NCBI GenBank assembly: GCA_050182275.1
Contig: JBFXCK010000001.1
Span: forward strand, 186,001 to 250,000
Length of the DNA stretch: 64,000 nucleotides
Source: JBFXCK01 sp050182275
GTDB taxonomy: Bacteria > Pseudomonadota > Alphaproteobacteria > SHNJ01
Direction: 5' to 3'
This document shows, one piece after another, positions 52,080 to 60,099 of the stretch; position 1 is the stretch's first letter; each line of letters begins with the position of its first letter. A program made the translations under genes and the position numbers. The notes beneath the pieces were generated by a model that did not search any database, was not told where the DNA came from, and saw nothing but the letters and a program-made list of their open reading frames with translations.

Positions 52080-52734
52080 TGCGGGCGGCCGGTTGCTGAT
52101 GAAAAGTGCGCTCGATGTAGGAGCCAACCACTTGCGATAATTCATCTAAGCGGTCGGTGAAATAATGATTGGCGCCTTTGACCACTTCATGATCAATGAT
52201 CAGGCCGCGCTGGGCGGTTAGTTTTTTCACCAAGGCTTCAACGGCGGCGCCTTGAATTAATTCATCTTCACCGCCCGCGACAATCAGGCCGGAAGAGGGG
52301 CAAGGAGCCAAGAAGCCGAAATCGAAAATCCCAGCCGGCGGGGCGATAGCAATGAAGCGCGCAATCTCGGGGCGGCGCATTAAAAGCTGCATCGCGATCC
52401 AAGCGCCAAAAGAAAATCCAGCCACCCAGCAAATGCTGGATTGGGTATTGCAGCTTTGCAGCCAATCAAGCGCTGCGGCGGCATCGGCCAATTCGCCTTC
52501 GCCGCGGTCGAACTGACCTTGGCTGCGGCCAACGCCGCGAAAATTAAAGCGCAATGTCGAAAAGCCGCGTTTGGCGAAAACTTGGAATAAATTATAAACC
52601 ACCTTGTTATTCATCGTTCCGCCATGTTGCGGATGGGGATGAAGAATTAGGGCCATTGGGGCGCCTTTAATGGTGGAATGGTGGTATCTGCCTTCAATCC
52701 GGCCGGCCGGGCCACTAAAAATAACTTCGGGCAT
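52060..52734 (-). CDS. Alpha/beta hydrolase of the dienelactone-hydrolase-like group
   Basis: A 224-residue protein: LILHPHPQHGGTMNNKVV near residue 30-46, FRGVGRSQG, nucleophile Ser108 in GFSFG, Asp in GGEDELI and His in GANHYF. The C-terminus is a short basic tail. This hydrolase is often found next to the iscR/cysteine desulfurase locus in alphaproteobacteria, as here. Its substrate is unknown. It is divergent from iscR and shares the spacer that holds the IscR site. Confidence 0.85.
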   Translation of the reverse strand: MPEVIFSGPAGRIEGRYHHSTIKGAPMALILHPHPQHGGTMNNKVVYNLFQVFAKRGFSTLRFNFRGVGRSQGQFDRGEGELADAAAALDWLQSCNTQSSICWVAGFSFGAWIAMQLLMRRPEIARFIAIAPPAGIFDFGFLAPCPSSGLIVAGGEDELIQGAAVEALVKKLTAQRGLIIDHEVVKGANHYFTDRLDELSQVVGSYIERTFHQQPAARTKAKRA

Positions 52735-52814
52735 GTATTTTTTTGTCCTTAATAATCAGCCACTTAAGTATAAAATAGGGCATGCTTTTAACGCAAGACC
52801 CCGTTTACTTCATA

Positions 52815-52839
52815 ATTGTTGACTAATTTAGTCAACAAT
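52815..52839. promoter_or_regulatory. IscR type 1 binding site over the isc promoter
   Basis: A perfect 25-base palindrome is made of half-sites ATTGTTGACTAA (52815-52826) and TTAGTCAACAAT (52828-52839) around T52827. Its core fits the E. coli IscR type 1 consensus YYGACTRwwwYAGTCRR at every position. TTGACT (52820-52825) inside the palindrome and TATATC at 52842-52847 form a promoter with a 16-base spacer reading to iscR. Bound [2Fe-2S]-IscR would therefore block the -35 and repress the isc operon. Confidence 0.8.
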
Positions 52840-52946
52840 ACTATATCAAATTCGAGCCCAATTGCTATAAGCGAAAGCGCGTACATATCACTAAAGAACC
52901 CTAAAAGGCAAGGTTTTTAACCATTTAATTATTTGGCAGCTGAATT

Positions 52947-53408
52947 ATGAAATTAGGAACCAAAGGCCGCTACGCCGTGATGGCGATGGCTGATTTAGCT
53001 AATCAGGCTGGAAGCGATCCCGTGCCTTTAGCGGGTATTGCCGCGCGCCAGGAAATCCCGGTTGCTTATCTTGAGCAGCTTTTCGCCAAGCTAAGCCGCT
53101 GTCAATTGGTTAAAAGCCATCGCGGCCCCGGCGGGGGCGTTAGCCTAGGAAAAAGGCCAGCCGATATTACAATCGCCGCTATCGTCGCCGCCGTTGGCGA
53201 AGAAGTGCGCGCCACGCGCTGCAACGGCGAAGCCGATCATGGTTGCCGCGGCGATAAAACCCGCTGCGCCACCCATGATTTATGGGCCGATTTGGGCGAG
53301 CATATTCATAGTTATTTATCTTCCATCACCTTATACGATGTGGTGCAGGGGCGTTTAAGCGCCGGCGCCTGCGTCAAGGTGGCAGAAATCGCGGAGGCCG
53401 TAGCATGA
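52947..53408 (+). CDS. iscR: Fe-S cluster-sensing transcription regulator IscR
   Basis: A 153-residue Rrf2-family regulator. The N-terminal winged helix MKLGTKGRYAVMAMADLA is followed by YLEQLFAKLSRCQLVKSHRGPGGG. The [2Fe-2S] ligands are Cys92, Cys100, Cys107 and His110 (RC...GC...RCATH), with spacings slightly longer than in E. coli. The holo-form represses its own operon through the palindrome 108 bases upstream. The 3' end overlaps the first cysteine desulfurase gene by 4 bases. Confidence 0.94.
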   Translation: MKLGTKGRYAVMAMADLANQAGSDPVPLAGIAARQEIPVAYLEQLFAKLSRCQLVKSHRGPGGGVSLGKRPADITIAAIVAAVGEEVRATRCNGEADHGCRGDKTRCATHDLWADLGEHIHSYLSSITLYDVVQGRLSAGACVKVAEIAEAVA

Positions 53409-54514
53409 GTGCGGTTTATCTCGATTATAACGCAACCTCGCCCTTGCGCCTGGAAGTGAAGCGGGCGATGGCCGAGGCGTTGGATAATTATGGCAATCCA
53501 TCCTCGATTCATCAGGCCGGCAGAGCGGCGCGCAAAAAAATTGAAGAAGCGCGGGTTGCGGTCGCCACTTCGGTCGGCGTTGCCCCGCACCGGGTTATTT
53601 TCACCAGCAATGGCAGCGAAGCCAATAACACTATTCTACGCTGCGTGAAATCGGTGCAAACGATTTTGATTTCCGCAATCGAACATGATTCGGTACGCCG
53701 TGCCGTGCCCGATGCCGTCATTATCCCGGTTGATCAACAAGGCCTGATCAAATTAGAGGCCCTCGAAAATTTATTGCAAGCCGCCCAAGCGCCGGCCCTG
53801 GTCAGCGTGATGCTGGCGAATAATGAGACCGGCGCCATTCAGCCCATCGCCGAAGTGGTCGAAATAGCCAAACGTTTCGGCGCTTATGTTCATACCGATG
53901 CGGTGCAGGCCTTTGGCAAAATGCCGGTCAATTTTATCGAGCTTGGCGTTGATGCGATGACGATTGCGGCGCATAAAGTAGGTGGGCCTAAGGGCGTTGG
54001 CGCCTTGATTGTCAATGAACGCATCCCCTTATCACCCTTCTTGCTGGGTGGCGGGCAGGAACGGAATTTGCGGGCGGGTACGGAAAATGTACCCGCAATT
54101 ATCGGTTTTGGCGCATTGGCGCAATGTTTGAAAGCGCAAGAAAATGAGTGGAACCGGCAACAAAATTTACGCGATTATACCGAAGAGCAAATCCTTGTTT
54201 TATCGCCAAACGCTACCATTTTAGCTAAGGGGGCGCCGCGATTGCCAAACACCTCTTGTTTGGCTTTGCCGGCATGGCGCAGCGAAACATTGTTGCTGCA
54301 ATTTGATTTAAGCGGAATCGCCGTGTCTTCGGGGGCCGCTTGCTCTTCAGGCAAAGTAAAGCCGTCGCATGTTTTGCAGGCGATGAATATTTCCGAAGAT
54401 ATCGTACAAAGCGCTTTACGCGTAAGCATTGGCTGGAAAACCGTAAAAGCGGATATTGACGCGTTTTTGAACCGGGTAAAATCGCTGCATGAAGACAAAA
54501 CTTTGGCAGCTTAA
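53405..54514 (+). CDS. Cysteine desulfurase, first copy (NifS/IscS-like)
   Basis: A 369-residue class V PLP enzyme: VYLDYNATSPL start, PLP lysine Lys191 (AAHKVGGPKGVGAL) and active-site Cys313 in SSGAACSSGKVKPSHVL. This short cysteine loop, with GERNLRAGTEN-type text (GGQERNLRAGTENV), marks an IscS-like paralogue distinct from the canonical IscS encoded next. It removes sulfur from cysteine as persulfide. It overlaps iscR by 4 bases and lies 9 bases before iscS. Tandem desulfurases occur in many alphaproteobacterial isc/suf loci; the division of labour is unclear. Confidence 0.92.
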   Translation: MSAVYLDYNATSPLRLEVKRAMAEALDNYGNPSSIHQAGRAARKKIEEARVAVATSVGVAPHRVIFTSNGSEANNTILRCVKSVQTILISAIEHDSVRRAVPDAVIIPVDQQGLIKLEALENLLQAAQAPALVSVMLANNETGAIQPIAEVVEIAKRFGAYVHTDAVQAFGKMPVNFIELGVDAMTIAAHKVGGPKGVGALIVNERIPLSPFLLGGGQERNLRAGTENVPAIIGFGALAQCLKAQENEWNRQQNLRDYTEEQILVLSPNATILAKGAPRLPNTSCLALPAWRSETLLLQFDLSGIAVSSGAACSSGKVKPSHVLQAMNISEDIVQSALRVSIGWKTVKADIDAFLNRVKSLHEDKTLAA

Positions 54515-54523
54515 AGGGAGTTA

Positions 54524-55813
54524 ATGATGGCGTTAACAATGAAAAAACAAGAAAACAATTCCACGCTGGAACGGCAAAATGGCCGCACTATGGCGATGCC
54601 CTTAACGCGCCCGATTTATTTGGATTATCAGGCCACCACGCCGATGGATCCGCGCGTGCTGGAAGCTATGCTGCCTTATTTCACCGAAAAATTCGGCAAT
54701 CCGCATTCACGCAATCATTTATATGGCTGGGAAGCTGAAGATGCGGTGGAAGAAGCGCGCGAAGAGATCGCCAAAATCATCAATGCCGATGCCAAGGAAA
54801 TCATTTTCACCTCGGGCGCTACCGAATCGAATAATTTGGCCTTAAAAGGCGTTGGGCATTTTTATAAAGATAAAAAGAATCATGTCATCACTTGCGTCAC
54901 CGAACATAAATGCGTGCTCGATTCCTGCCGGCATTTGGAGCAAGAAGGTTTCGAAATCACCTATTTGCCCGTCAAACCGAATGGGTTGATCGATATGGAG
55001 CAATTAAAGGCGGCGATTACCGATAAAACCGCTCTTGTATCGATTATGATGGTGAATAATGAAATCGGCGTGATTCAACCAGTCGCGGAAATCGGCAAAT
55101 TGTGCCGCGAGCGCGGCGTGTTTTTCCACACCGATGCGGCGCAAGCGGTTGGTAAAGTGCCGATCGATGTCGAGGCGATGAATATCGATTTGCTTTCTAT
55201 TTCCGGCCACAAAATTTATGGGCCTAAGGGCATCGGCGCTTTATATGTGCGCCGCCGCCCGCGCGTGCGCTTGCAGGCTTTAATTGATGGCGGCGGGCAA
55301 GAACGCGGCATGCGTTCCGGCACGTTGCCGACTCCCTTATGTGTTGGTTTGGGTAAAGCTTGCGAAATTGCGCGCCTGGAAATGACCGAGGAAAATAAAC
55401 GCCTGGAAACTTTGCGCCGCCGCTTTTTGCAAACTTTGCGCCGCGAATTGAAAGATATTTATATCAATGGCGATGAAGATCACCGCGTGCCGGGTAATTT
55501 GAATATCAGCTTTGCCTATGTGGAAGGCGAATCATTGATGATGGGGATTAAGAATTTATCCGTTTCTTCCGGTTCAGCTTGCACCTCGGCATCTTTGGAG
55601 CCATCTTATGTATTGCGCGCATTGGGTGTTGAAGAAGAATTAGCGCATACCAGCTTACGCATCGGTTTTGGCCGGTTCACTACCGAAGAAGAAGTCGACC
55701 GCGCTGCGGCCGATATTATCGCCGCGGTCAATAAGCTGCGCGCCATGAGCCCGTTGTGGGAAATGGTGCAAGAAGGCATCGATATTAAGTCCATTCAATG
55801 GGCGGAACACTAA
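54524..55813 (+). CDS. iscS: Cysteine desulfurase IscS
   Basis: A 429-residue canonical IscS. PLP lysine Lys230 lies in SGHKIYGPKGIGAL, the active-site Cys353 in SVSSGSACTSASLEPSYVLRALG, and the C-terminal SPLWEMVQEGIDIKSIQW tail is the IscU-docking region. It supplies persulfide sulfur to IscU and to MnmA, encoded downstream. The N-terminus has about 25 extra polar residues before PIYLDYQATTP; an internal ATG near residue 23-25 would give the usual length, but GGGAG precedes the first ATG. Confidence 0.95.
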   Translation: MMALTMKKQENNSTLERQNGRTMAMPLTRPIYLDYQATTPMDPRVLEAMLPYFTEKFGNPHSRNHLYGWEAEDAVEEAREEIAKIINADAKEIIFTSGATESNNLALKGVGHFYKDKKNHVITCVTEHKCVLDSCRHLEQEGFEITYLPVKPNGLIDMEQLKAAITDKTALVSIMMVNNEIGVIQPVAEIGKLCRERGVFFHTDAAQAVGKVPIDVEAMNIDLLSISGHKIYGPKGIGALYVRRRPRVRLQALIDGGGQERGMRSGTLPTPLCVGLGKACEIARLEMTEENKRLETLRRRFLQTLRRELKDIYINGDEDHRVPGNLNISFAYVEGESLMMGIKNLSVSSGSACTSASLEPSYVLRALGVEEELAHTSLRIGFGRFTTEEEVDRAAADIIAAVNKLRAMSPLWEMVQEGIDIKSIQWAEH

Positions 55814-55829
55814 GTAAAGGAGAAGTAAC

Positions 55830-56231
55830 ATGGCCTATAGCAAAGAACTGCTTGATCTATATGAAAACCCGAAAAATATCGGCTCGCTTGATAAAGACGA
55901 TCCGAATGTCGGCACCGCTTTGGTGGGTGCGCCCGCTTGCGGCGACGTGATGAAGTTGCAAATCAAGGTCGGCGATGATGGCCGGATTGTTGACGCCAAG
56001 TTTAAAACCTTTGGCTGCGGTTCCGCCATTGCTTCAAGTTCGCTGGCGACCGAATGGGTAAAGGGTAAAACGCTTGATGAAGCTTCACAAATCAAGAACA
56101 CGCATATTGCCGAACATTTGGCTTTGCCGCCGGTTAAAATCCATTGCTCGATTTTGGCGGAAGATGCGATTAAAGGCGCTATCAATGATTTGAAAACGAA
56201 GAAAACCCCTAACAGTTCGGAGGCTGCTTAA
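55830..56231 (+). CDS. iscU: Fe-S cluster scaffold protein IscU
   Basis: A 133-residue scaffold with ligands Cys37, Asp39, Cys63 and Cys106 (APACGD, FGCGSAIASSS, IHCSILAEDAI). LPPVK at residues 99-103 is the LPPVK motif recognised by HscA. Clusters are built on it from IscS sulfur and iron, then handed on with HscA/HscB help. AAGGAGAAG precedes its ATG, 16 bases after iscS. Confidence 0.97.
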   Translation: MAYSKELLDLYENPKNIGSLDKDDPNVGTALVGAPACGDVMKLQIKVGDDGRIVDAKFKTFGCGSAIASSSLATEWVKGKTLDEASQIKNTHIAEHLALPPVKIHCSILAEDAIKGAINDLKTKKTPNSSEAA

Positions 56232-56232
56232 C

Positions 56233-56574
56233 ATGAATCCGCGTCCCCCCGTTCTTACCATTACCGACCGCGCTGCCGAACAGGTGCGCTATTTGATGAG
56301 CCAGCGTTCAACCCCGGCTAAGGGCTTGCGCATCGGCGTGCGGGCGCGCGGCTGTTCCGGCATGGCCTATACGCTGGAATACACCGATCAGGAGCATCCC
56401 GGCGATGAAGTGATCCAACATGGCGATTTGACAATTTATATTGATCCGAAAGCCACGATGTTTTTGCTGGGCACGCAAATGGATTATGTTGAAGATAAAC
56501 TTCAATCCGGTTTTACTTTTAAAAATCCGAATGAAAAAGGCCGCTGCGGTTGCGGCGAGTCGTTCCACGTTTAA
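56233..56574 (+). CDS. iscA: Fe-S cluster assembly A-type carrier IscA
   Basis: A 113-residue A-type carrier with the three conserved cysteines Cys41 (ARGCSGMAY), Cys105 and Cys107 (RCGCGESF). It receives clusters from IscU and passes them to targets, notably [4Fe-4S] proteins. It starts one base after the iscU stop and ends 5 bases before hscB. Confidence 0.96.
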   Translation: MNPRPPVLTITDRAAEQVRYLMSQRSTPAKGLRIGVRARGCSGMAYTLEYTDQEHPGDEVIQHGDLTIYIDPKATMFLLGTQMDYVEDKLQSGFTFKNPNEKGRCGCGESFHV

Positions 56575-56579
56575 AAACC

Positions 56580-57125
56580 ATGGCGCCAAATCCCTATACG
56601 CGTTTCGGCTTGGCGCCTTCCTTTGTGATTGATGAGGCGGCGCTCGAGGTCAAATACCACCAGCTGCAACAAATCTTGCATCCTGACCGTTTCGCCACCA
56701 AGACGCCGCGTGAAAAATTATTGGCGCAAAGCGAGGCGGTTAATTTAAACGAGGATTATAAAATCTTGCGTGATCCGGTAAAGCGGGCTGAAACCTTGCT
56801 GGGATTAGCCGGAAAAGCTTTAACGGATGGCGAAGGTAAAACCATTCAAGACCCGGCGATTTTAATGATGGCGCTGGAAAGCCGCGAGCATTTGACCGAA
56901 GTTAAAAATATCGCGCAATTGGAAAAGCTGGCGCAAAGAAACAGGGAAGAAATTGACGGTATCGTCAATAATTTGGAAGACGCCTTCACCGAAAATAATT
57001 TGGCCGAGGCGCAAAGCTTGACCCTGCGCCTGAAATACGCGCAAAAATTTTCGGAAGAAATCGATGTGATGCGGCGGCGTTTAAATGAAGAAAGAATACT
57101 CCATGGCCTTGCTGCAAATTCATGA
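56580..57125 (+). CDS. hscB: Co-chaperone HscB (J protein)
   Basis: About 181 residues: an N-terminal J domain with HPD at residues 34-36 (LHPDRF) and NLNEDYKILRDPVKRAETLL, then a C-terminal three-helix domain that binds IscU. It delivers IscU to HscA and stimulates ATP hydrolysis. ATG 56580 (MAPNPYTRFGL) is chosen over 56550, which lies inside iscA. The 3' end overlaps hscA by 23 bases. Confidence 0.95.
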   Translation: MAPNPYTRFGLAPSFVIDEAALEVKYHQLQQILHPDRFATKTPREKLLAQSEAVNLNEDYKILRDPVKRAETLLGLAGKALTDGEGKTIQDPAILMMALESREHLTEVKNIAQLEKLAQRNREEIDGIVNNLEDAFTENNLAEAQSLTLRLKYAQKFSEEIDVMRRRLNEERILHGLAANS

Positions 57126-58890
57126 GCCGGAAAAAAATCCGGCTATTGGCATCGATTTGGGTACAACCAATTCGGTGGTGGCGGTCATGCGCGCCGGCAA
57201 GGCAGAGGTGTTGCGTGATACCAAGGGTAACGGGCTGATTCCGTCAATCGTAGCCTATGAAGGCAACCAAATTTTAGTGGGCGAAGCGGCGCAAAAATCG
57301 GATTACGCGGTTGCCTCGATCAAACGTTTAATGGGCAAAAGTGCGGCTGAAGTTCCGGAAATTTTGGGGCAAAAGCTGCATCTCACTAAGCAGCAAGACG
57401 GTTTGGCGCGTTTGCAAATTGGCAATCGGGTTTTAACTCCGGTTGAAATTTCCGCCGAAATTTTACGCGAAGTCAAAAAACGGGTGGAAGAAGCGCTTGG
57501 GCAGAAAGTAACGCAAGCAGTTATTACAGTGCCTGCCTATTTTGATGAAGCCGCCCGCACCGCGACGCGCGATGCCGCACGCCTGGCAGGCTTGCAAGTT
57601 TTGCGCCTTATTAATGAACCCACAGCCGCCGCCCTGGCTTACGGCCTTGATAGCAAGGCCGAAGGGATTTACGCGGTATATGATTTGGGCGGTGGCACTT
57701 TCGATATTTCCATTTTGCATTTGCGCCAAGGGGTGTTTCAAGTTCTGGCCACCGGCGGCAATGCCAGTTTAGGCGGCGATGATATTGACCGCGCGATTGC
57801 CGAACATTGGCTGTCTGGTAAAAAGCCTGATGCCGCCACTTTAAAAAATCATTTACGCCTGGCGCGTGCAGCTAAGGAAGAATTGACATTGAAGGAAAGT
57901 GTTACATCACCCCTGCCGCTTGACCGCGCCACGTTGAATCGCTTGATGGCGCCGTTTATTCAAAAAACTTTGGCTGCTTGTGCCCACACTTTGGCCGATG
58001 CGAAATTGAAAAACACCGATATTAAAGGTGTTGTTATGGTGGGTGGTTCTACCCGCGCACCCTTTGTGCGTGAAAAAGTGCAAGAATTTTTTAATCAAGA
58101 ATTATTGACCGGCATTAATCCCGATGAAGTGGTGGCGGTTGGCGCTGCGTTGCAGGCGCATGCCTTAACCGAAGGCGGCAGCACATTGTTGTTAGATGTA
58201 TTGCCGCTGTCCTTAGGTTTGGAAACCATGGGCGGATTAACCGAAAAAATTATTCCGCGCAACAGCACTATCCCCGTCGCTAAGGCGCAAGAATTTACTA
58301 ATTATCAAGATGGTCAGACCGCGATGTTAATTCACGTGGTGCAGGGCGAGCGCGAAACGGTTGCCGATAACCGTTCGCTTGCACGGTTTGTGCTGCAAGA
58401 TATTCCGCCGATGGCCGCCAACAGCGCGCGCATTCGGGTTACCTTCACGGTTGATGCGGACGGTCTATTAACTGTAACGGCTGAAGAAAAAACAACCGGT
58501 AAAGCACAGCGCATTGAAGTCAAACCCTCTTACGGTTTAAGTGAAGAAGAAATGGTCGTCATGCTACGCGCAAGTTTGGATAATGCCGGGAATGATATGG
58601 CAAGCCGGTTTTTAATCGAAGCCCGGATTGAGGCGGAAAGATTGCTGCAATCTTTGCAAGACGCCTTGAAGCTTGACGCCGATTTATTAAATGAAGCCGA
58701 ATATCAAAATTTGCAGAAAAAACAGGCGCAATTGAAGGAAGTTTTAAAAGATAACGATCATGGGGCTATTAAGGCAGAGGCTAAAGAATTGGAAGATGCC
58801 TTTATTCCCTTTGCCGAACGCAGGCTTTCCCGGGCGATCAGGCTTAAATTGGAAGAAAGCGAAGAATTCAGCCCCCGTAAAACGGCCTAG
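57103..58890 (+). CDS. hscA: Fe-S cluster assembly Hsp70 chaperone HscA
   Basis: A 595-residue Hsp70. The nucleotide-binding domain has GIDLGTTNSVVAV (about 16-28), INEPTAAALAYGLD, YDLGGGTFDIS and VMVGGSTRAPFV; the substrate domain starts LLLDVLPLSLGLETMGG. The C-terminal lid is shorter than DnaK's and lacks the DnaK tail, as in HscA. It dissociates clusters from IscU through the LPPVK motif. ATG 57103 (MALLQIHEPEKNPAIGID) is preferred over 57085. Confidence 0.96.
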   Translation: MALLQIHEPEKNPAIGIDLGTTNSVVAVMRAGKAEVLRDTKGNGLIPSIVAYEGNQILVGEAAQKSDYAVASIKRLMGKSAAEVPEILGQKLHLTKQQDGLARLQIGNRVLTPVEISAEILREVKKRVEEALGQKVTQAVITVPAYFDEAARTATRDAARLAGLQVLRLINEPTAAALAYGLDSKAEGIYAVYDLGGGTFDISILHLRQGVFQVLATGGNASLGGDDIDRAIAEHWLSGKKPDAATLKNHLRLARAAKEELTLKESVTSPLPLDRATLNRLMAPFIQKTLAACAHTLADAKLKNTDIKGVVMVGGSTRAPFVREKVQEFFNQELLTGINPDEVVAVGAALQAHALTEGGSTLLLDVLPLSLGLETMGGLTEKIIPRNSTIPVAKAQEFTNYQDGQTAMLIHVVQGERETVADNRSLARFVLQDIPPMAANSARIRVTFTVDADGLLTVTAEEKTTGKAQRIEVKPSYGLSEEEMVVMLRASLDNAGNDMASRFLIEARIEAERLLQSLQDALKLDADLLNEAEYQNLQKKQAQLKEVLKDNDHGAIKAEAKELEDAFIPFAERRLSRAIRLKLEESEEFSPRKTA

Positions 58891-58941
58891 CGGAAGCGTT
58901 CAATTTTCGTTATATAATCAGGTTTTAGGAGTAGTTATCGA

Positions 58942-59289
58942 ATGCCGAAAATGACTTTTATCGATCCCCAAGGCAACCGCAAGGAAGTGGATGCGCCCGA
59001 TGGCTTGTCGGTGCTTGAAATCGCCCACCGCAATGGCATCGATTTGGAAGGCGCTTGCGAAGGCTCGCTCGCCTGTTCAACTTGCCATGTAATCGTTGCC
59101 CCCGAAGATTACGACCGTTTATCGGAAGCAACCGAGGAAGAAGAGGATATGCTTGATCTTGCTTTCGGCCTAACCCATACCTCGCGCCTGGGCTGTCAAA
59201 TTATTATTACACAAGAATTAGATGGCATCACTGTTACGTTGCCCGCCGCCACGCGCAATATGCAGGTGGATAAGAAAACAGGAACTTAA
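58942..59289 (+). CDS. fdx: Isc-type [2Fe-2S] ferredoxin
   Basis: A 115-residue adrenodoxin-type ferredoxin with ligands Cys39, Cys45, Cys48 and Cys85 (CEGSLACSTCHV and LGCQI). The EEEEDMLDLA segment is the usual partner-binding acidic helix. It gives electrons for cluster assembly at IscS/IscU. TTAGGAG precedes the ATG. In most genomes iscX or the operon end follows directly; here an unknown gene is in between. Confidence 0.96.
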   Translation: MPKMTFIDPQGNRKEVDAPDGLSVLEIAHRNGIDLEGACEGSLACSTCHVIVAPEDYDRLSEATEEEEDMLDLAFGLTHTSRLGCQIIITQELDGITVTLPAATRNMQVDKKTGT

Positions 59290-59301
59290 TAGGAGGTAAC
59301 A

Positions 59302-59895
59302 ATGGAGGGGGATTTAGGAATATTAGATAAATTAGAAATAAAAAAAATTACTGAAAATCCGATATTTCTAGTTGAGGCGTTGGATCAGGCATTACCGAAA
59401 GGTTTTGCCGGTGATTTGCCTTTGGAATATGAGGCGGTCTTGGCAGAAAAATTAAGCGAAGCGCTTGATTCATTGTCACCGGCGCAGCTTAAAGATTGGT
59501 GGAATAATTTACATACTTTGAGAGGGCGTTCGTACGAAGATGAGATTGATGAAGCTTTTTATGTTGGAGAGGCAGCTGTACAAGCTTTACAAAGCGGTGA
59601 TCCGGAAGACGCTAAAAAATTAGATGATGCGATGGAAAAAGCAGATGGTGAGGCAGCTGGTAAGGGCAATACCATTTATAAACAAACAGATATTATTTTA
59701 GAGCATGTCGTTAATTATTTGCTTGATCGTTTTCCCTACTTAAGAAAACGCACACGTGATATTGCCAAGCATGCAAGGCCTGAACCTAAACCGGTTTACG
59801 ACCCTTTGCCTTTCCAGGTTCATCAAAGCATCGATATTATCACAGAAGCTGGCGGTGATGCGTTGCTGCGCCGCCGACAAAGAGGAGCCCGCTAA
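59302..59895 (+). CDS. Unknown protein encoded inside the isc operon
   Basis: A 197-residue soluble protein without a single cysteine. It is acidic over residues 1-110 (for example LSEALDSLSPAQLKDWWNNL and SGDPEDAKKLDDAMEKADGE) and basic in the C-terminal 60 residues, ending in an arginine cluster. No signal peptide or membrane segment and no recognised domain. It has the strongest ribosome-binding site in the operon, AGGAGGT at 59291-59297, and its codons are more A/T-rich than those of fdx and iscX. It is 12 bases after fdx and overlaps iscX by one base, so it is expressed with the isc genes. Confidence 0.7.
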   Translation: MEGDLGILDKLEIKKITENPIFLVEALDQALPKGFAGDLPLEYEAVLAEKLSEALDSLSPAQLKDWWNNLHTLRGRSYEDEIDEAFYVGEAAVQALQSGDPEDAKKLDDAMEKADGEAAGKGNTIYKQTDIILEHVVNYLLDRFPYLRKRTRDIAKHARPEPKPVYDPLPFQVHQSIDIITEAGGDALLRRRQRGAR

Positions 59896-60095
59896 TGGGT
59901 TTACGCTGGACCGATGTGCACGATATAGCGATTGAGCTGGAAGAAAAATATCCAACCATCGATATTTTATCGATCCGCTTTACCGATTTGCATAAATGGG
60001 TGCGTGAGTTGCCCAATTTTAGCGATGATCCGAACCGGTCGAACGAAAAAATTTTAGAGGCCATTCAAATGACATGGCTGGATGAACGTGGGTAA
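59895..60095 (+). CDS. iscX: Fe-S assembly protein IscX
   Basis: A 66-residue acidic protein matching IscX: LRWTDVHDIAIELEEKYP, DILSIRFTDLHKWVRELPNF and ILEAIQMTWLDE. IscX binds iron and IscS and modulates cluster assembly, competing with frataxin. Its ATG shares one base with the stop of the unknown gene (TAATG), so translation is coupled. mnmA follows 4 bases later. Confidence 0.94.
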   Translation: MGLRWTDVHDIAIELEEKYPTIDILSIRFTDLHKWVRELPNFSDDPNRSNEKILEAIQMTWLDERG

Positions 60096-60099
60096 AGTA

